Assembly: GCA_963691815.1 (NCBI GenBank)
Contig: OY829645.1
Location: forward strand, 13,445,556 to 13,509,555
Length of the DNA: 64,000 nucleotides
Direction: 5' to 3'
Origin: Echiichthys vipera
Lineage: Eukaryota > Chordata > Actinopteri > Perciformes > Trachinidae
Below, piece after piece: positions 11,101 to 23,800 of this stretch. The position numbers were made by a program, and so were the translations under genes. Under the pieces are notes generated by a model. That model made no database searches and had not been told where the DNA came from. It saw only the letters and a program-made list of their open reading frames with translations. Within the stretch, counting starts at the first letter, position 1; every line of letters starts with the position of its first letter.

Positions 11101-12815
11101 GACATGTCAGATTTGCGTCTGTTACTAGACTTCTGTGCTAGTCATGGATTATCTATAACTAACACCATGTTCGAACATAAGGATGCTCATAAGTGTACGT
11201 GGTACCAGAGCACCCTAGGCCAAAGGTCGATGATCGATTTTGTGATCATATCATCTGATCTGAGGCCGTATGTTTTGGACACTCGGGTGAAGAGAGGGGC
11301 AGAGCTGTCAACTGATCACCATCTGGTGATGAGTTGGGTCAGAGGATGGGGGAAGATTCTGGACCGACCAGGTAAGCCCAAACGACTAGTGCGGGTGACC
11401 TCGGTACGTCTGGAGGAGGCCCCTGTCCGAGAGATCTTCAACTCACACCTCCGGCGGAGCTTTTCTGGCATCCCTGTGGAGGTTGGGAGCATTGAACCGG
11501 AGTGGGCAATGTTCAAAGCTTCCATTGCTGAAGTTGCAGCGGTGAGCTGTGGCCTCAAGGTCTTAGGTGCCTCAAGGGGCGGTAACCCTTGAACTGAGGA
11601 TTAACGTTATTACCGGGATATGTTATCCCAGAAGACTCCAGAGGCAGTTGCAAAGTACCGACGGGCCAGAAGGGCTGCAGCCGGTGTGGGAGGAGTTCAG
11701 AGAATTCATGGAGAAGGACTTTCGGGCGGCACCAAGGTGCTTCTGGAAAATCATTCGGCATCTCAGGAGGGGGAAACGGGGAACTGTCCAAGCTGTTTAC
11801 AGTAAGGACGGGACGCTGGTGACCTCAGCTGATGAGGTAATCGGGCGGTGGAAGGAGCAGCAGGGACCGGGTCCCTCGGGAGATACTGTGGGAGGTGCTG
11901 CGGGAGTATGGGGTGAGGGGGTCACTTCTGTGGGCCATCCAATCTCTGTACACCCAAAGCGAGAGCTGTGTCCGGATCCTCGGCAGTAAGTCTGATTCGT
12001 TCCTGATGGGGGTTGGCCTCCGCCAACACCAATCCTGTTCGGGATTTTCATGGACAGGATATCACTGCGTAGTCGTGGTGGGGAGGTGTTGCAGTTCGGT
12101 GGGCTGGAGACCATGGCTCTCAGCAGGAAACCGCTGGATTGCTTACTCCAGGTAGGGAATGAGTCCTGACCCCAAGTGAAGGAGTTCAAGTACCTCGGGA
12201 TCATGTTCACGAGTGAGGGGACGATAGAGCGTGAGTTTGGCCGGAGAATCGGAGCAGCGGGGCCGGTGTTGCAGTTGCTCTACCGCACCGCTGTGATGAA
12301 AAAGAGAGCTGAGCGGAAGGCAAAGCTCTGGATCTACCGGTCAATCTTCGTTCCTACCCTCAGCTGTGGTCATGAAAGCTGGGTCATGACCGAAAGAACG
12401 AGGTCGCAGGTACAAGCTGCCGAAATGGGTTTTCTCAGGAGGGTGGCTGGAGTCTCCCTTAGAGATAGGGTGGGAAGTTCTTCCATCCGTGAGGAACTCG
12501 GAGTAGAGCCGCTGCTCCTTTGCGTTGAAAGGAGCCAGTTGAGGTGGTTCAGGATCATCTAGTAAGGATGCCCCCTGGGCGCCTCCCTAAGAAGGTGTTC
12601 CAGGCACGTCCAGCTGGGAGGAGGCCTCGGGGAAGACCAAGGACTAGGTGGAGAGATTATATCTCCACGCTGGCCTGGGAACGCATCGGGATCCCCCAGT
12701 TAGAGCTGGTTAATGTGGCCCGAGAAAGGGAAGTTTGGGGTCCCCTGCTTAAGCTGCTGCCCCCGCGACCCGACCCCGGATAAGCTGATGAAGATGAGAT
12801 GAGATGAGATGGTTG
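11101..12815 (+). mobile_element. Rex3/RTE-clade LINE, degenerate
   Basis: Plus-strand fragments of an RTE-type polyprotein. The end of the endonuclease is at 11104-11590 (GQRSMIDFVIISSDLRPYV and STDHHLVMSW). Linker and fingers fragments follow at about 11620-11860. A short piece of RT around 11950-12060 (ESCVRILGSKSDSF) is followed by a gap where most of the palm should be. The C-terminal part is at 12176-12783 (KEFKYLGIMFTSEG, RIGAAGPVLQLL, LWIYRSIFVPTL, HESWVMTERTRS, EELGVEPLLL, GRRPRGRPRTRWRDYIS). The 3' tail ends CGACCCGACCCCGGATAAGC followed by GATGA repeats (12783-12812), which is typical of Rex3. Internal deletions, frameshifts and stops make it inactive. Confidence 0.82.
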
Positions 12816-12925
12816 TTGTGTTTGACTCTGTCAAATGCAACAAAGAGCACTTTTTCTGCATCATTACAATTTAGCTGTGTGTCAGCAAATTAAACATGAA
12901 CAAAAAATGCAGCAGGTTCAATTAT

Positions 12926-14138
12926 GTTTTTGTTTATTCAAACAAACTCAGTAATAAAGTAGACATTTTCTAGAGGAGCTAGCTGAATATGATGATACAT
13001 CACAACAAAACTCGGTAACATCTCCAAGACACAGTGTACTCAAAATGAGGAGTCAGTCGTCTTTACATCAGTCGTCTTTACAAAAGACAAAAACATAATC
13101 AGTCCTATATAAAACATTATACAAAATGGACATTATTTGCACTTCAGAAATGTGAATGAGAAAAAACAGTTGTAGAACAGATCAGGCTAAGAGATTTGAG
13201 TCAGTTAAAACCGAGTCAAGTCAAAACATTTCCATACAAAAACAAGAAAGTAGCACCGCATTCTGGAACAGAAGCAGGTTTATAATTATACCTATTCAAC
13301 AAAAGGGTAAATCATTCACATTCATGCTATAACAGATCAATGTTGACTTATCAATTTTTGGATAAGGACCATTTTGAGAAAATGTCCACACAGTGGACAA
13401 TCTGACTACTAAAATGATCACAGACCATGTAGTCGTCACATACCAGCATAACGTATTTAGAGTTCTGCATAACAGTAAATACTAATTTTTGTTACTTCTG
13501 ATTTGAGTCATTAAACATAATTAGATCTTTCTTAATGTGAAAGTTTCTGTATTTCACTTTTTCAATAGCAAATGTTAAGAAAGTTTGAAACATATAAAGG
13601 TATTTAAACAACCTTCTGTACAAACAGAATAAGAAGTCCAAAACATATCACAGAATTTTAAAAAATTGTGACATTAAGCAAATCTTTTATAAAAAAAAAA
13701 AAGGTAAACATTTGGATCTAATAGCACTTCAGTTTTGAGTAATAAAGATTAAAGTCCATTATGACAATATGTCCATGAAAAAGGACAGTTAATATTTCTG
13801 ATCAAAATGATCAATAACATCAGAAGATAACAAATGTTACCAGAGCGTTTACCACCAACACATGAAGTACAGTGAGGTATGATAAGAATGGCTGATGCAA
13901 TCAGATTTGGTTCATGCAACATGCATGACAAGACGTTCTCTTTCTTAACTTGAAAGATATTGTTGCTGTCATTTCCTCAGGAGACGTCGTCTTTCACAAC
14001 AGAAGAACAAACTACAAAATACAACCTTCTGTACAAGCAGAAGAACAAGTCCATCACATTCAAATGATTCAGTTTCAGTAATCTTTGACCTTTATGGTCA
14101 TGTCACTTTGTCTGCTAGTAACTCCAGTATGTAGGTGT
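12926..14138 (-). other. putative 3' UTR of the her-like gene
   Basis: AT-rich sequence downstream (minus strand) of the her-like stop contains no gene and no recognised repeat. A canonical AATAAA on the minus strand at 12938-12933 would end a UTR of about 1.2 kb. The assignment is inferred from position only. Confidence 0.4.
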
Positions 14139-14632
14139 CTACCACGGCCTCCAGAGGGCGCTGTTGACCGGACTCTTGTCTTTGGTGACGCTGCTCTGGA
14201 CTGTGGAGCTCAGAAGAGAGAAGTCAGCCTCTCTCAGGTTGTTATCAGAGGAAGACTGCAGCTTGTTGAAGTGGTTCAATCTTCTCTGCTGCTGCAGTAG
14301 TCTCAGGACACAAACGGTCATCTCCAGGATGTCTGCTTTCTCCATCTTGGAGTCTGGCTCCTGTTTGAGGAACTCTGGACCCAGGAGAGACTTGAGCCGC
14401 TCAATGCTGCTGTTGATTCGCTCTCTGCGTAACTTCTCCACCAGAGGCTTTCTGAGCTACAGAAAGAAGAACAAAGTCATGAATAAACTTATTCCGCAGG
14501 ATAGTGTTAGCAGAAACAATGACGACGTCTCGCTGACAATATTTCAGTCTTCTTGAAGCTTCAGTTTACCTTGTGGGTCAGAGTCAGATGCTCCTCAGAA
14601 TGGGTCATTGCTGCAGTGAGTGTAGGTGCCAT
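14139..14632 (-). CDS. hes5/her4-like bHLH-WRPW repressor, apparently lacking the Orange domain
   Basis: Two minus-strand exons: 14632-14570 (21 codons, starting MAPTLTAAM) and 14456-14139, with donor GTAAAC and acceptor GTAG. The product is 126 residues. HES/Her proteins bind N-box or E-box DNA as dimers and recruit Groucho/TLE through a terminal WRPW tetrapeptide, usually downstream of Notch. Visible here are the basic-HLH domain at about residues 22-75 (LRKPLVEKLRRERINSSIE, LKSLLGPEFL, KADILEMTV), with the HES-typical proline in the basic region, and the last four residues WRPW. Helix 2 runs directly into QQQRRLNHFNKLQ. In her4-type proteins the Orange domain lies between these points, so that domain and the usual second intron seem to be missing. 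Closest relatives from memory are zebrafish her4 genes; the exact symbol is not assigned. Confidence 0.85.
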
Positions 14633-14669
14633 GTCTGGGTCTCTGTGCTGTAGAGGTCTCTGCAGAGAG

Positions 14670-14770
14670 AGTCTGAGCTCTGCTGGCTTCACACCTCATA
14701 TTTATAGACCCACATCTCCATATGAATGTGTGGGTCTCGGTCTGGTTGGAGTTTCTCACAGTCTCAGCCA
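14670..14770 (-). promoter_or_regulatory. promoter of the her-like gene: TATA box and CSL/RBPJ-like site
   Basis: On the minus strand a TATAAATAT box spans 14706-14698, about 65-75 bases upstream of the ATG, so transcription would begin near 14670. About 50 bases further upstream, GTGAGAA at 14759-14753 matches the CSL/RBPJ consensus GTGRGAA. This layout is normal for Notch-responsive Hes promoters. A CACGTG E-box lies further up, near 14883. Binding is inferred. Confidence 0.6.
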
Positions 14771-16505
14771 ATCACAATGAAAAAAAAGGAATGCGGAGCA
14801 GCGACATGTCCATGGTCACATTTGAATGAAACAATTAGATCCCAGAGGAACAGATTGGGGATCAATGACTTTAACACGTCACACGTGCAGTGGACTGTTG
14901 ACTCTATAGTCACTTGAAGTGTAAAACTCACTTATATCCTGTAGGGGACAAATTACTGAAAGACTTGCATGAAACTAAATAAGACCATCAATGGAAAATG
15001 TATTTGTCAGTAGCATGTCATTGTAGGCCAATACTTATAGAAATCCTCTGAGGTGATTAAAAGTGTAATGACTGCATGCACAAACATATTTACAATGATA
15101 CCAGTTGGATCTCTGTCTGGTCAAAATGTTTTTAAAAAAGTCGCCACACTGATATGCACCAATAGCCTTTAAGGTTCTATGATGACAGGGGATGATAAAC
15201 AATTCCAAACAATTATGAATTCAATAAATACACAATGAAAACATTCCTAAAAACATCAATCCTAAAGAGTGGAAGAACAGGGACAATAATAATAGATCAA
15301 AATCATAAAAAAGTATCCAAAATAGTTGTATGTTATGAAGTAGTTTACATGATAAAAAGCATTTTACCAGAAAATATCTCCTCACATACATCCTATTTTT
15401 CTACTAACATCGTCGTTGAGGCTTTGAACAGGCAGCTATTGGACAAAATATATCTAAATTTACCTAATCTCATTGTTAGAATATCACTTGCTGTGAGAGT
15501 TTGAAGGAACATAATGCCATATCTCCGCTATTAATATTCATTCTGAAACAGATGAGCAGGTTTTCATTTCAGTACCACCACACTCCTTTTGTCCCATTGG
15601 GGGGCTCTGTGAGACTCTTGCCTCTCGTTTCCCACACTTTGTCTTTTCACTGCTTTTTCACTGAAGGACCGATACAAGTGTGTCTCATTGTGAAAACCAA
15701 GTGTGTGGCCTTTTGGAAAGAGAAAAGGTTTCCGTAAACTTTCCTTTCCTTTCCTGGAGTGAAGATAGTGCTCTGTATAAATTACAAATACAATTGCAAC
15801 AAAGGATTCCTGCATGTATTTTCCCTCCAGAATTTTCTACTAGATCTCATTTAATTTAATTTGATGTAATTTGGGACAGATACAATATACATTTTCCAAT
15901 GCAATGTATCTACCTAGAAGGGCCTTTAAAATAATATAAAACTGGATAACAGGCTACAAAGTTAAACCTTGTACTGCATTTTGGTGAGTAATTGAGTTGG
16001 TGAATAATAAATTAATTGATTATAAGTAACCTTTTTTTCGATGATTCTAAATTGTAGTAGAGAAGCCGTATCTATCTTGTAAAATTCTGTTTTTTTATGA
16101 ATTCCATCTGCATCCCTTGTTTGAAACACTGTCAATAGTTATTTAAAAACTTCAGAATTTGTTTTAAACCAACAGTATTCATTCAAACCTTTTCAACACC
16201 TGATTAAAAAAAAGGTACATGACTTGTTTATTTAATGGTTAATAAATGAATGACCCAACAGGAATTATTGTGCTAATGTATGATTTATGTTAATGCATGA
16301 TGTAGGGTCTAGGCCTATATATAAAAAGGGACTGTTAAGTAATATGCTCATATGCTGCACATAAAAATACAATGTGACCTCAATAAAAGATTAATTCCCC
16401 TCCTCAAATCAGCTATGAATGACTAAAAATAGCTCAGCCCTAGTTTCAAGATGTCCCAAATGTCAGCAGTGTGTTAACGTATCAATAAAAATAGAAGACC
16501 ACCAT
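14771..16505. other. intergenic stretch without a recognised gene
   Basis: Between the her-like promoter and the putative 3' end of the PDZ gene. AT-rich. It contains only the dispersed repeat at 15552-15690; no exon-like frame bounded by splice sites was recognised. Confidence 0.5.
15552..15690. repeat. dispersed repeat, copy related to 10902-11070
   Basis: It matches in order the blocks listed for 10902-11070, including GCAGGTTTTCATTTCAGTAC, GGGGGGCTCTGTGAG and TCGTTTCCCACAC. Its class is unknown. Confidence 0.4.
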
Positions 16506-16984
16506 GTCATAGCTAATTAAAATCTCTTTATTACAATCACATGTACATCATCATATTCCAAAAAAGCTTGCTGTTGTGAAAAGTACCCTTGCACATATGG
16601 ATGTAGGTGGTGTCGCAGGCTGGATGGAGGGATTGTCAGATGGAGTAAAACAAGTGTTGAGTTCCCCAGCAGCAAGTGTCTCCGCTCCAGTGTGCTTTTA
16701 ATTTCACATCACATGAGGACAGCAGCGCTATTTTCAGCTCTCAGTGTCCTTGTATAACGTAAGCAAAGAGAGTGAAAGGGGGGAGGGAGGGAGAGGGAGG
16801 GGGAGTAGAAATTCTTTCTTTGTCATCCATTATTTAGACGGTTTGAGTCACAGCCGAGAGAGAGAGAGGGAAAACGTGGAAACAGTTAGATCCCACATCT
16901 TTCTCTCTGAGTCTGAGTGATTTTTAAGGTGTTTACATCTTGTTTTTGTCTTCTTCAGATATCAGTTTCTTCTCGCTGTGTGTA

Positions 16985-17652
16985 CAGTACAGAGATAGGC
17001 CCAGGATGTAGCTTAGCTTAGCACAAAGACTGGGAGCAAATGGAAATTGCTAGCCTAGCCCCATCAAAAGAAAAAAATCCACCTTCCAGCAACTACCAAG
17101 CTGTCTGATTTAAACAAACCTGGCAACCTCACTATGAGGACAGAACGTTTGAGCCCAATTGAATCACTGGTCATATCTCCGACTGAACAGTGATTCCATC
17201 TATGTCTGGTGTTGTGCTGCTATTTCCCTGGTTGGAAAAAAAAAGAAGAGCCTATCAGAGTTTTGTTGGGGGAATAAAATAGCAACATAGGAAAAATGTA
17301 GGTAATTATTGCCGAGCCTTGATCCACCTCCACTGGTCCAGACTGAAATATCTTGACCTATTGGATGGATTTTCCAAATGTTCTTGCCGGTTTTTGACCA
17401 AATACCTCTGAAACAAATTACATTCCCATCAGCATCAGCTGTACTTTGTACTACATGTTAGCAAATGGTAGCATGCTTAAACAGTAAACTACGATGCTGA
17501 CCACCGTTACCTGCTAAACATCAGCATTTTGAAGTAGTCATTGGGAGCGTGTTAGCATGCTGATGTTAGCTCAAGGTACTGCTAGCATTGTTAGTTTATG
17601 ATGGAAACAGGCTAGCAGTTTCCCTCTGCTTTAGGCATCCTGTAAAACCACA

Positions 17653-17689
<37 letters not shown>

Positions 17690-17860
17690 TCCTTCATTTA
17701 ATACGATTAAACAGTCAACATCTGTTGTTGGAAGGTTTTTCTTTTGCTGCCAGTATTTGTGCTAAGCTAGGCTGAACATGTCCTGGAGCCATTTCTGTAC
17801 TGAACACGCAGAGATGAAACTGATATCCATCTGAAATATCTAAATACTCTGAGAAGACAG
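16985..17860. mobile_element. teleost MITE-like repeat with AGCTTAGCTTAGC ends
   Basis: The left part contains GTAGCTTAGCTTAGCACAAA and GACTGGGAGCAAATGG. The right part contains GTGCTAAGCTAGGCTGAAC and GATGAAACTGATATCCATCT in opposite sense. These are hallmarks of a very common teleost short repeat. The centre holds (TA)n and other insertions. Confidence 0.5.
17657..17690. repeat. (TA)n microsatellite
   Basis: About 15 uninterrupted TA units lie inside the MITE-like region. Confidence 0.8.
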
Positions 17861-19129
17861 AAAACAAGAAAATCTATCTCAAATGTTTTAGTGTTCTTTT
17901 AAGCATTTGCGTGTCAGTGATCCTACTCATAATTCATGGATGCCACATTTAACATTCAGAACAAACTGAACCACTTTCCATATGTTGACAAAATTGTGAG
18001 TGTTAAACATACTAATACTACAATGTTAATCTCTGCGCTGCATATACAGCCTCCATAACACTGCTATAAATCTACATAATCACATGATAAACCACAGGAG
18101 GCGTCTGATGGCATCAGCATGTCCTGTTGCTAACTCCAACCTCATCTGTACCTTTTGACAAAATCAATATGTACATGTCATAATGACACAAAACAACAGT
18201 GAAATTCAATTTAACCATTTAAAGAGATATTAATATTCACATTTTGTGTTCACTCTGAAAATGGTAAATCAAAGTTTCACCAGCTTTTAAGTAAATTAAG
18301 TAGATTTTATAGATCATAAAAACTGTTCACATTAGTTTTGTAACCCATCACAAGAAAAATATCAAAATATGTCCAACACAATGACAATAAACTTTTTTTT
18401 CCTCCATAAATCGCTATGATAGTTTATAAAGAAAACATCAACACACACACTGTCATTCTATCTACAGTCGTTCCACTGGCCTCAGTCCCTGGTACAGGAA
18501 GGTAGGGGAAACATTTTGTATAAAAAATGATGTGCAAAAAGTTGTTTTCTTAGGTCCCTCTCATCTCATGGAAATAATTTAAAGAAAGAATGCAAATATC
18601 TACATAACCTTTGCTCTTGCCATTTTAGACTCTAGGATTACTGTGCACTTGCACTGACTCGTCACATTTGTGCATCTGTTTGATTTAAAACGAGTTACTG
18701 CATTCAAATGACACCTGACAGGAAGCGCACACAACGCTGTCATTGTCATATTAAAACTAGCTTGAGGTATTATTGCACATTTTCCCTAACTGCAGACCTG
18801 GAATCAGTAGATTTCAGATTTACTCACACTGTACATGCTCTTAGTGGAATGTCTGTCCTGACTGTACAGATGCTGCAGCTGTCTGGACAAGCTAATGTAA
18901 AGTGTTTTTTTTTTCTTTGAAATTGTCTCCACACAGTCAACGCATCACTGTAGATTTCAGTAAACATGCATAAGCTGTTACCTGGGTAGGTAGATCTGTA
19001 AACATTCTGCCAACAGTAGAGACATCAGTAGGAACGGGGAGCCATGAGCCATGAAGGGCCAACAATCTTATGCTGCCTTCACTCTGTGTCATCACGACAG
19101 TAACAATGGTAGGGGGGGTCCAGTTAAAC

Positions 19130-19462
19130 AGGGCTGCAACTCTCATTCTTTTCATTATCTATTAATCTGCAGGTTATTTTCTAGATTAATCGATAATTGT
19201 TGGACTAAAAAAGTCAGAAAAAAAGAAAAATGTCTGTTTCTCAAAGTCCAAGGCGATGTTTGTTTTGTCAGTCCTAAACCCAAAGATATTCCGTTTAATA
19301 TGATATAAAACAGACAAGAAGCTAGAAATGGAGAGGCTGAAAACAGCATTTACTGACACTTTTTGCATGAAAACGTACTTTAACAATTAATCAGAATAGT
19401 TGGTTATTACTTTTCTGGTGATTGATTAATTGATTAGTCAACTATTCGTTGAAGCTCTACCT
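19130..19462. mobile_element. nonautonomous hAT-like MITE
   Basis: It begins CAGGGCTGCAACTCTC and ends TCAACTATTCGTTGAAGCTC, which are imperfect inverted termini. Subterminal ATTAATCGATAATTGTTGG and GATTGATTAATTGATTAGTC are characteristic of this abundant fish family. A related copy lies at 25215-25505. Confidence 0.6.
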
Positions 19463-20282
19463 TTATTTTGACTGTTATCACATGTGGAAAAGACAAGTCT
19501 AATTCATAGTACTCATGCTCATAAACTTAGCTTAATGCATTAGATGTAATTTGTGAGATGTAATAATAAAATGTTTGCACGTTTTCTGACTCAGGTGAAT
19601 GTAAGCATTGTCTGAATGATATGGCGTGAATGTGGCATAAGTCAACTGAAGCCCAACAGCAGTTGATTTTACAGATTAAAGCTGTGGTCAAAAATCCTCT
19701 GCAAACCTTCATGGCTCTTTGTTCCCCATCCTTGATCAACACAGTTTCACTAGTGTTACACACCAAAGTAAATTAGGTTGTGTTTCTCATTTTTAGTACA
19801 AAAGCTCCCACCGACTGATATTTCAATTGTAAACAGAGTTGCTATAAAAACCATTCAAGATTTGGTATCAAATCTCAGTTGTCATTGTCTGCATTGCTAC
19901 AGTTGATGTGGTCTGTGGTCCTGATGTAAAAGAAGTTGTATGTGATCTATAGTTAGTGCACAGCCAGGTTCATCACGCAGAACAGTATTGCTCCCAAAAT
20001 CTCATGGTCTGTTTGAGGATTTGAGTCTGAACCCAAATGTTTTGTAATTTTGTCAAAGATTCTGTGAAATAAATGTAGCATAAAATGTAGCACGAATCGC
20101 ATGATGCAAACATACACGCTCATCTGACCTTGTTCAGGTTGTTTGTCTTTACAGGCGCCATGCACTGACACACACATTTGGTGCGGAGTGCTGTACAGTA
20201 GTGACACACCCACACATAAAGCTATCAATTGAGGTGATGTACAGTGATGACAGTGAGGTTCCCTCTCTCGCACACATTCATT

Positions 20283-20765
20283 AAAGGAACAATCCGACAT
20301 TTCTGTTAATATTCTTATTCCCTGTCTTTCCCAGAGTCATATGACAAGATGGATAAGTTTTGTGCTTCAAGTACAGCGATGAAGAGGACGCTGTCTTTTG
20401 TAGGCGAGTAACTGAAGGATCAAAAATACTCCAAAAATGGACAGAAATAGAGAGGATGACTAACAGAGCTGTAGGTTCATACAGTCTGCACAATCATCCG
20501 TTTTAGGGTGGCTTATAACATCCATAAAAGGGTCTGCATGCACATCAGCCGATGAAAATTACATCACTCAGACCATTAAAGACCCACATAGCTACACAGA
20601 TACATAAAGTAGAATCAGACAGCTTAGGAGTTTTTGTAAAGTGGATTTTTTTTTCTTTTTAGATTAAGCTAGGCTAGTCTTTGTGCTTAGCAATGCTTAG
20701 CACAAGCTATTTCTGTACTGGACACACAAAGATGAAACCGATATCCATCTTCCCATCTGACTTTG
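20283..20765. mobile_element. teleost MITE-like repeat, second copy
   Basis: It starts AAAGGAACAATCCGACATTT, a typical end of this family, and contains GCTAGGCTAGTCTTTGTGC and GATGAAACCGATATCCATCT, shared with the right part of the copy at 16985-17860. Confidence 0.5.
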
Positions 20766-20861
20766 AAAAAGACAGAACAGGAGGATTTACTAAAATATCG
20801 TATTGTTAGCTTAACATCACACACTTGCACAGAGTTACAGTTAGACGTGGTGCCCATGCAG

Positions 20862-23800
20862 TTAGACGGTGGTGACCGTCAGCAGGGAGCTGGTACACAG
20901 CATGTCCTCATGGTTGTCCAGCCTGGTCCCATGAGTCAGCAGCTCCTCTACTGTTGTCCAGTCATCCAACACCTTCCTGTTCCTCAGACGACTCAGCTTC
21001 CTCTGACTCATCTCCAGGACTGTGTTGCACCTCCCTTCTGCAAAAGCTCCGCCTCCTCTGCTATCCAGCACGATTCCATCTCCAACAGAGGCTCCTCCTC
21101 CTCCAGCGATGGCTCCTCCCCTGACAATGGCCTCTCGTATAGTTCCTCCTCTGGCCTGCTGCTGCTGCTGCTGCCTCTGCTCACGGGCCAACAGGAAGTG
21201 TTCCCTTCTCTCCATTCGACTCCAGTAGCGACCCATAAGCATGTCGGTATTGGTCTCCTCATCTGTGCTCATCCCACTGCGTTCGTCCGCCAACTGAGAC
21301 GCCCGGTCTCTCAGGAGCTGGTTCCTGGAGATCCGTGAGGTTGTGTTGGGTTTGGAGCATGGATTAAGTTTTGGCTGCATACCACAACTGGGATTAGGGC
21401 TTGAACAAGCATTCATTTGTCCTTTCTTTGCATCCCATCCAGCAGCAGAGCCAGCTCCAGTGTGACCCTCCAGGGTGCTGTAGAGACCTCTGCCTCCCCC
21501 ACCAACCTGGGACTGACGGATGGCCGGCTTTGGCCAGGTGTCATTGACGTCTCCAGCCTGAGGAGGGTGGACCAAACTCTGGAGCTGCTGCTGCTCTCTG
21601 GCTCGGCTCCTCCCGAGCTCCTGCTGCCTCTTTCTATCCATCTCCTCTTTTATCTGAGCCTCCCTCTCCCTGGCCAGCTCTTTCTCTTGCATTTGCCTTT
21701 TTTGGTCCAGTTCCCTCTCGATCTCTCTGTCCCTTTCCGTCACCAGTTGATCAGGCATCAAGCCTCTTTCTTGCGAGTGCCACCAGTCATGGTGAGCTAT
21801 CTGGGCATTAAGGTTGTTGTCGTAGCATCGCTCATGGGTGTTGGCTCCCCTGATATGCCCCAGAGTGGTAGGGTGTTGTTGTGGTAAGGGGGCCAGGCCT
21901 GCAGGGTGAGAAGCCAACACACCAGCCACTAGCTCACCTTCCTCTTGCAGGCCCGGTGGCCAGATGTTATGCGGCTGGACACCCCCACAGTGGTGCAGCG
22001 TTGCTGCGCAGTATGAGGGAGAAGCTGGGTGGCTAGCCCGGCGGCGGTACTCCTGGGGAGGAGGGCGATGGTGCAGAGTTCGGCTTCTCCTCAGCATCCC
22101 CACTGAACTGGAGCCCTGGTGGTGCTGCTGCATGGGTACTAGTGGTCTCCGGTGGCTGGAGGGGGTGCTGCAAGTGGAGAGTACTGGGGCAGTCATTCGT
22201 GAGACTGCAGCGTGAGCATGGGAGGGGTTGAAGAGGGCTCCGCTGCTGGAGCTGTGACGGTTCAGACAGGGCCGGTCAGCTTTATGGAACTGGACCGATG
22301 AAACCCTGGAAATACAAACAGCGAAGTCAACAAAGAGCAACAAGGGGGAGGACATATATATTTAGAGTTCAATCTAACAAATACAGTTAGATATCTAAGT
22401 GCATCTGTTGCTTTGAATTTCTCATATAGTTTGTCAGGTATTTTAGGAAAATAACAAAGAAATTTAGCTTCAAACATTTGCTTAGCTTTGTTTACTTCAG
22501 AAAACATACTGATGTACGTTTTAAGGGTTTAAAAAGGGACTAAGCTGTTCATTATTGGCAATACAGCTTTGTGGAAAATATTAAGAATCACAGGGCTGTT
22601 ACTTTGAGAATAATAATCCAATTCAATACAATTGTATTATTCCCTGAAGTTTTTTTGATTTGGGGTATAAATAAATATAGGAAGCTGACATATGCACGGA
22701 CAGATAATTACAAGCAAAATAGCTTGTAATGATGTAACAATATGTTATAAGTGAAGCAAGGCAGGAAACAATCAAAACATTTTTTTTTACATTTTACTGC
22801 TGTTTTATTTTTAGATCTCCAAAGTTTTTACTTAACCACTGACGTTATATTTTCTTCTGTCTGTCATTGTCAACAGGTGTCACCATCGAAATAAATTGGC
22901 CAACTTCTTAGGCTTTGAATGCATCTTTTTTTTAATTTGTGTGCAACTGATGAACTCACATTAGACAAGTCTAACAGCAAAACGGTACGTTATTCTACCA
23001 GCCTCATACCTGAAAAGTCCACGGGGCGGGAGATCCAGCATTGGCCCAGCGTCCTCCTCCTCCATCTCCATCTGCAGGCGCTGACACTGAGGCTGCATGG
23101 TCAGTGCCTCAGGGATCGCCTCCAGCAGCTCGCGGTGGCTCTTGGGACAGCTGTCACGACGCTCCCGCCTCTCGCAAGGTTCGCCCTGATGTTGCAGCCT
23201 GGCGTTGTACAGTCGCATTCGCTTCTCCAGCAGCCTCTGAAAGTGTCTGAACTCCCCGGTGCTCACACTATAGAAGCCCGAGTCGCTGAGCTCCGAAGAA
23301 ATAAAGGATTCAGAGGAAGGAGAGCCGCCACCCCCGAAGCCCCCGCAACCCCCTGGGGCGAGGGCCCTGTGTGAATGACAGTCCTCCAGGCCTCCCTCTT
23401 CGGTCTCCAGCCCCGAGAGGTCCCCCTGGTGGATGGAGCCATCAGTCCAACCTAGCCCGCTGTCCAGCTCATGGTGGAGGGGCAGGAAGCCCAGCGGCTT
23501 CTCCAGCATGAAGTCCTCGTCATCCGTCTGCAACAACAGGTCTCCTCAGTTCCACGGTCATTTACACAGATACACAAACCAAAACACTATAAATAACTGC
23601 ATATTTTATTATTTTATCTGTGTGTGGGACCCCAGTACCTTCTGAGTGATACCTAAATGTGTCTGCAAAAGTAATATTGGGCAACCTTATCTATAAAATA
23701 CACAGCGCAGTTTTGGATACCTGACTGTGGCAGCCATTAGGTTCTTCTAAGTTTGCATTGCAACATCCCATCAGGCAGTTCTGTCCTTTTGGTCCACGAC

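Larger units (their letters stand above)
16527..20861 (-). other. putative long 3' UTR of the PDZRN/PDZK4-like gene
   Basis: No coding sequence was recognised between the PDZ gene stop (20862) and a minus-strand AATAAA at 16532-16527. A 4.3 kb 3' UTR is plausible, but an earlier end is equally possible. The span contains MITE-like repeats (16985-17860, 19130-19462, 20283-20765) and a (TA)n tract at 17660-17688. Confidence 0.3.

Noticed and set aside
20763..23374. Long plus-strand reading frames at 20763-21338, 21417-21887 and 22919-23374
   Set aside because: They are antisense shadows of the PDZ-gene exons, whose minus-strand frames carry family motifs and proper splice sites.
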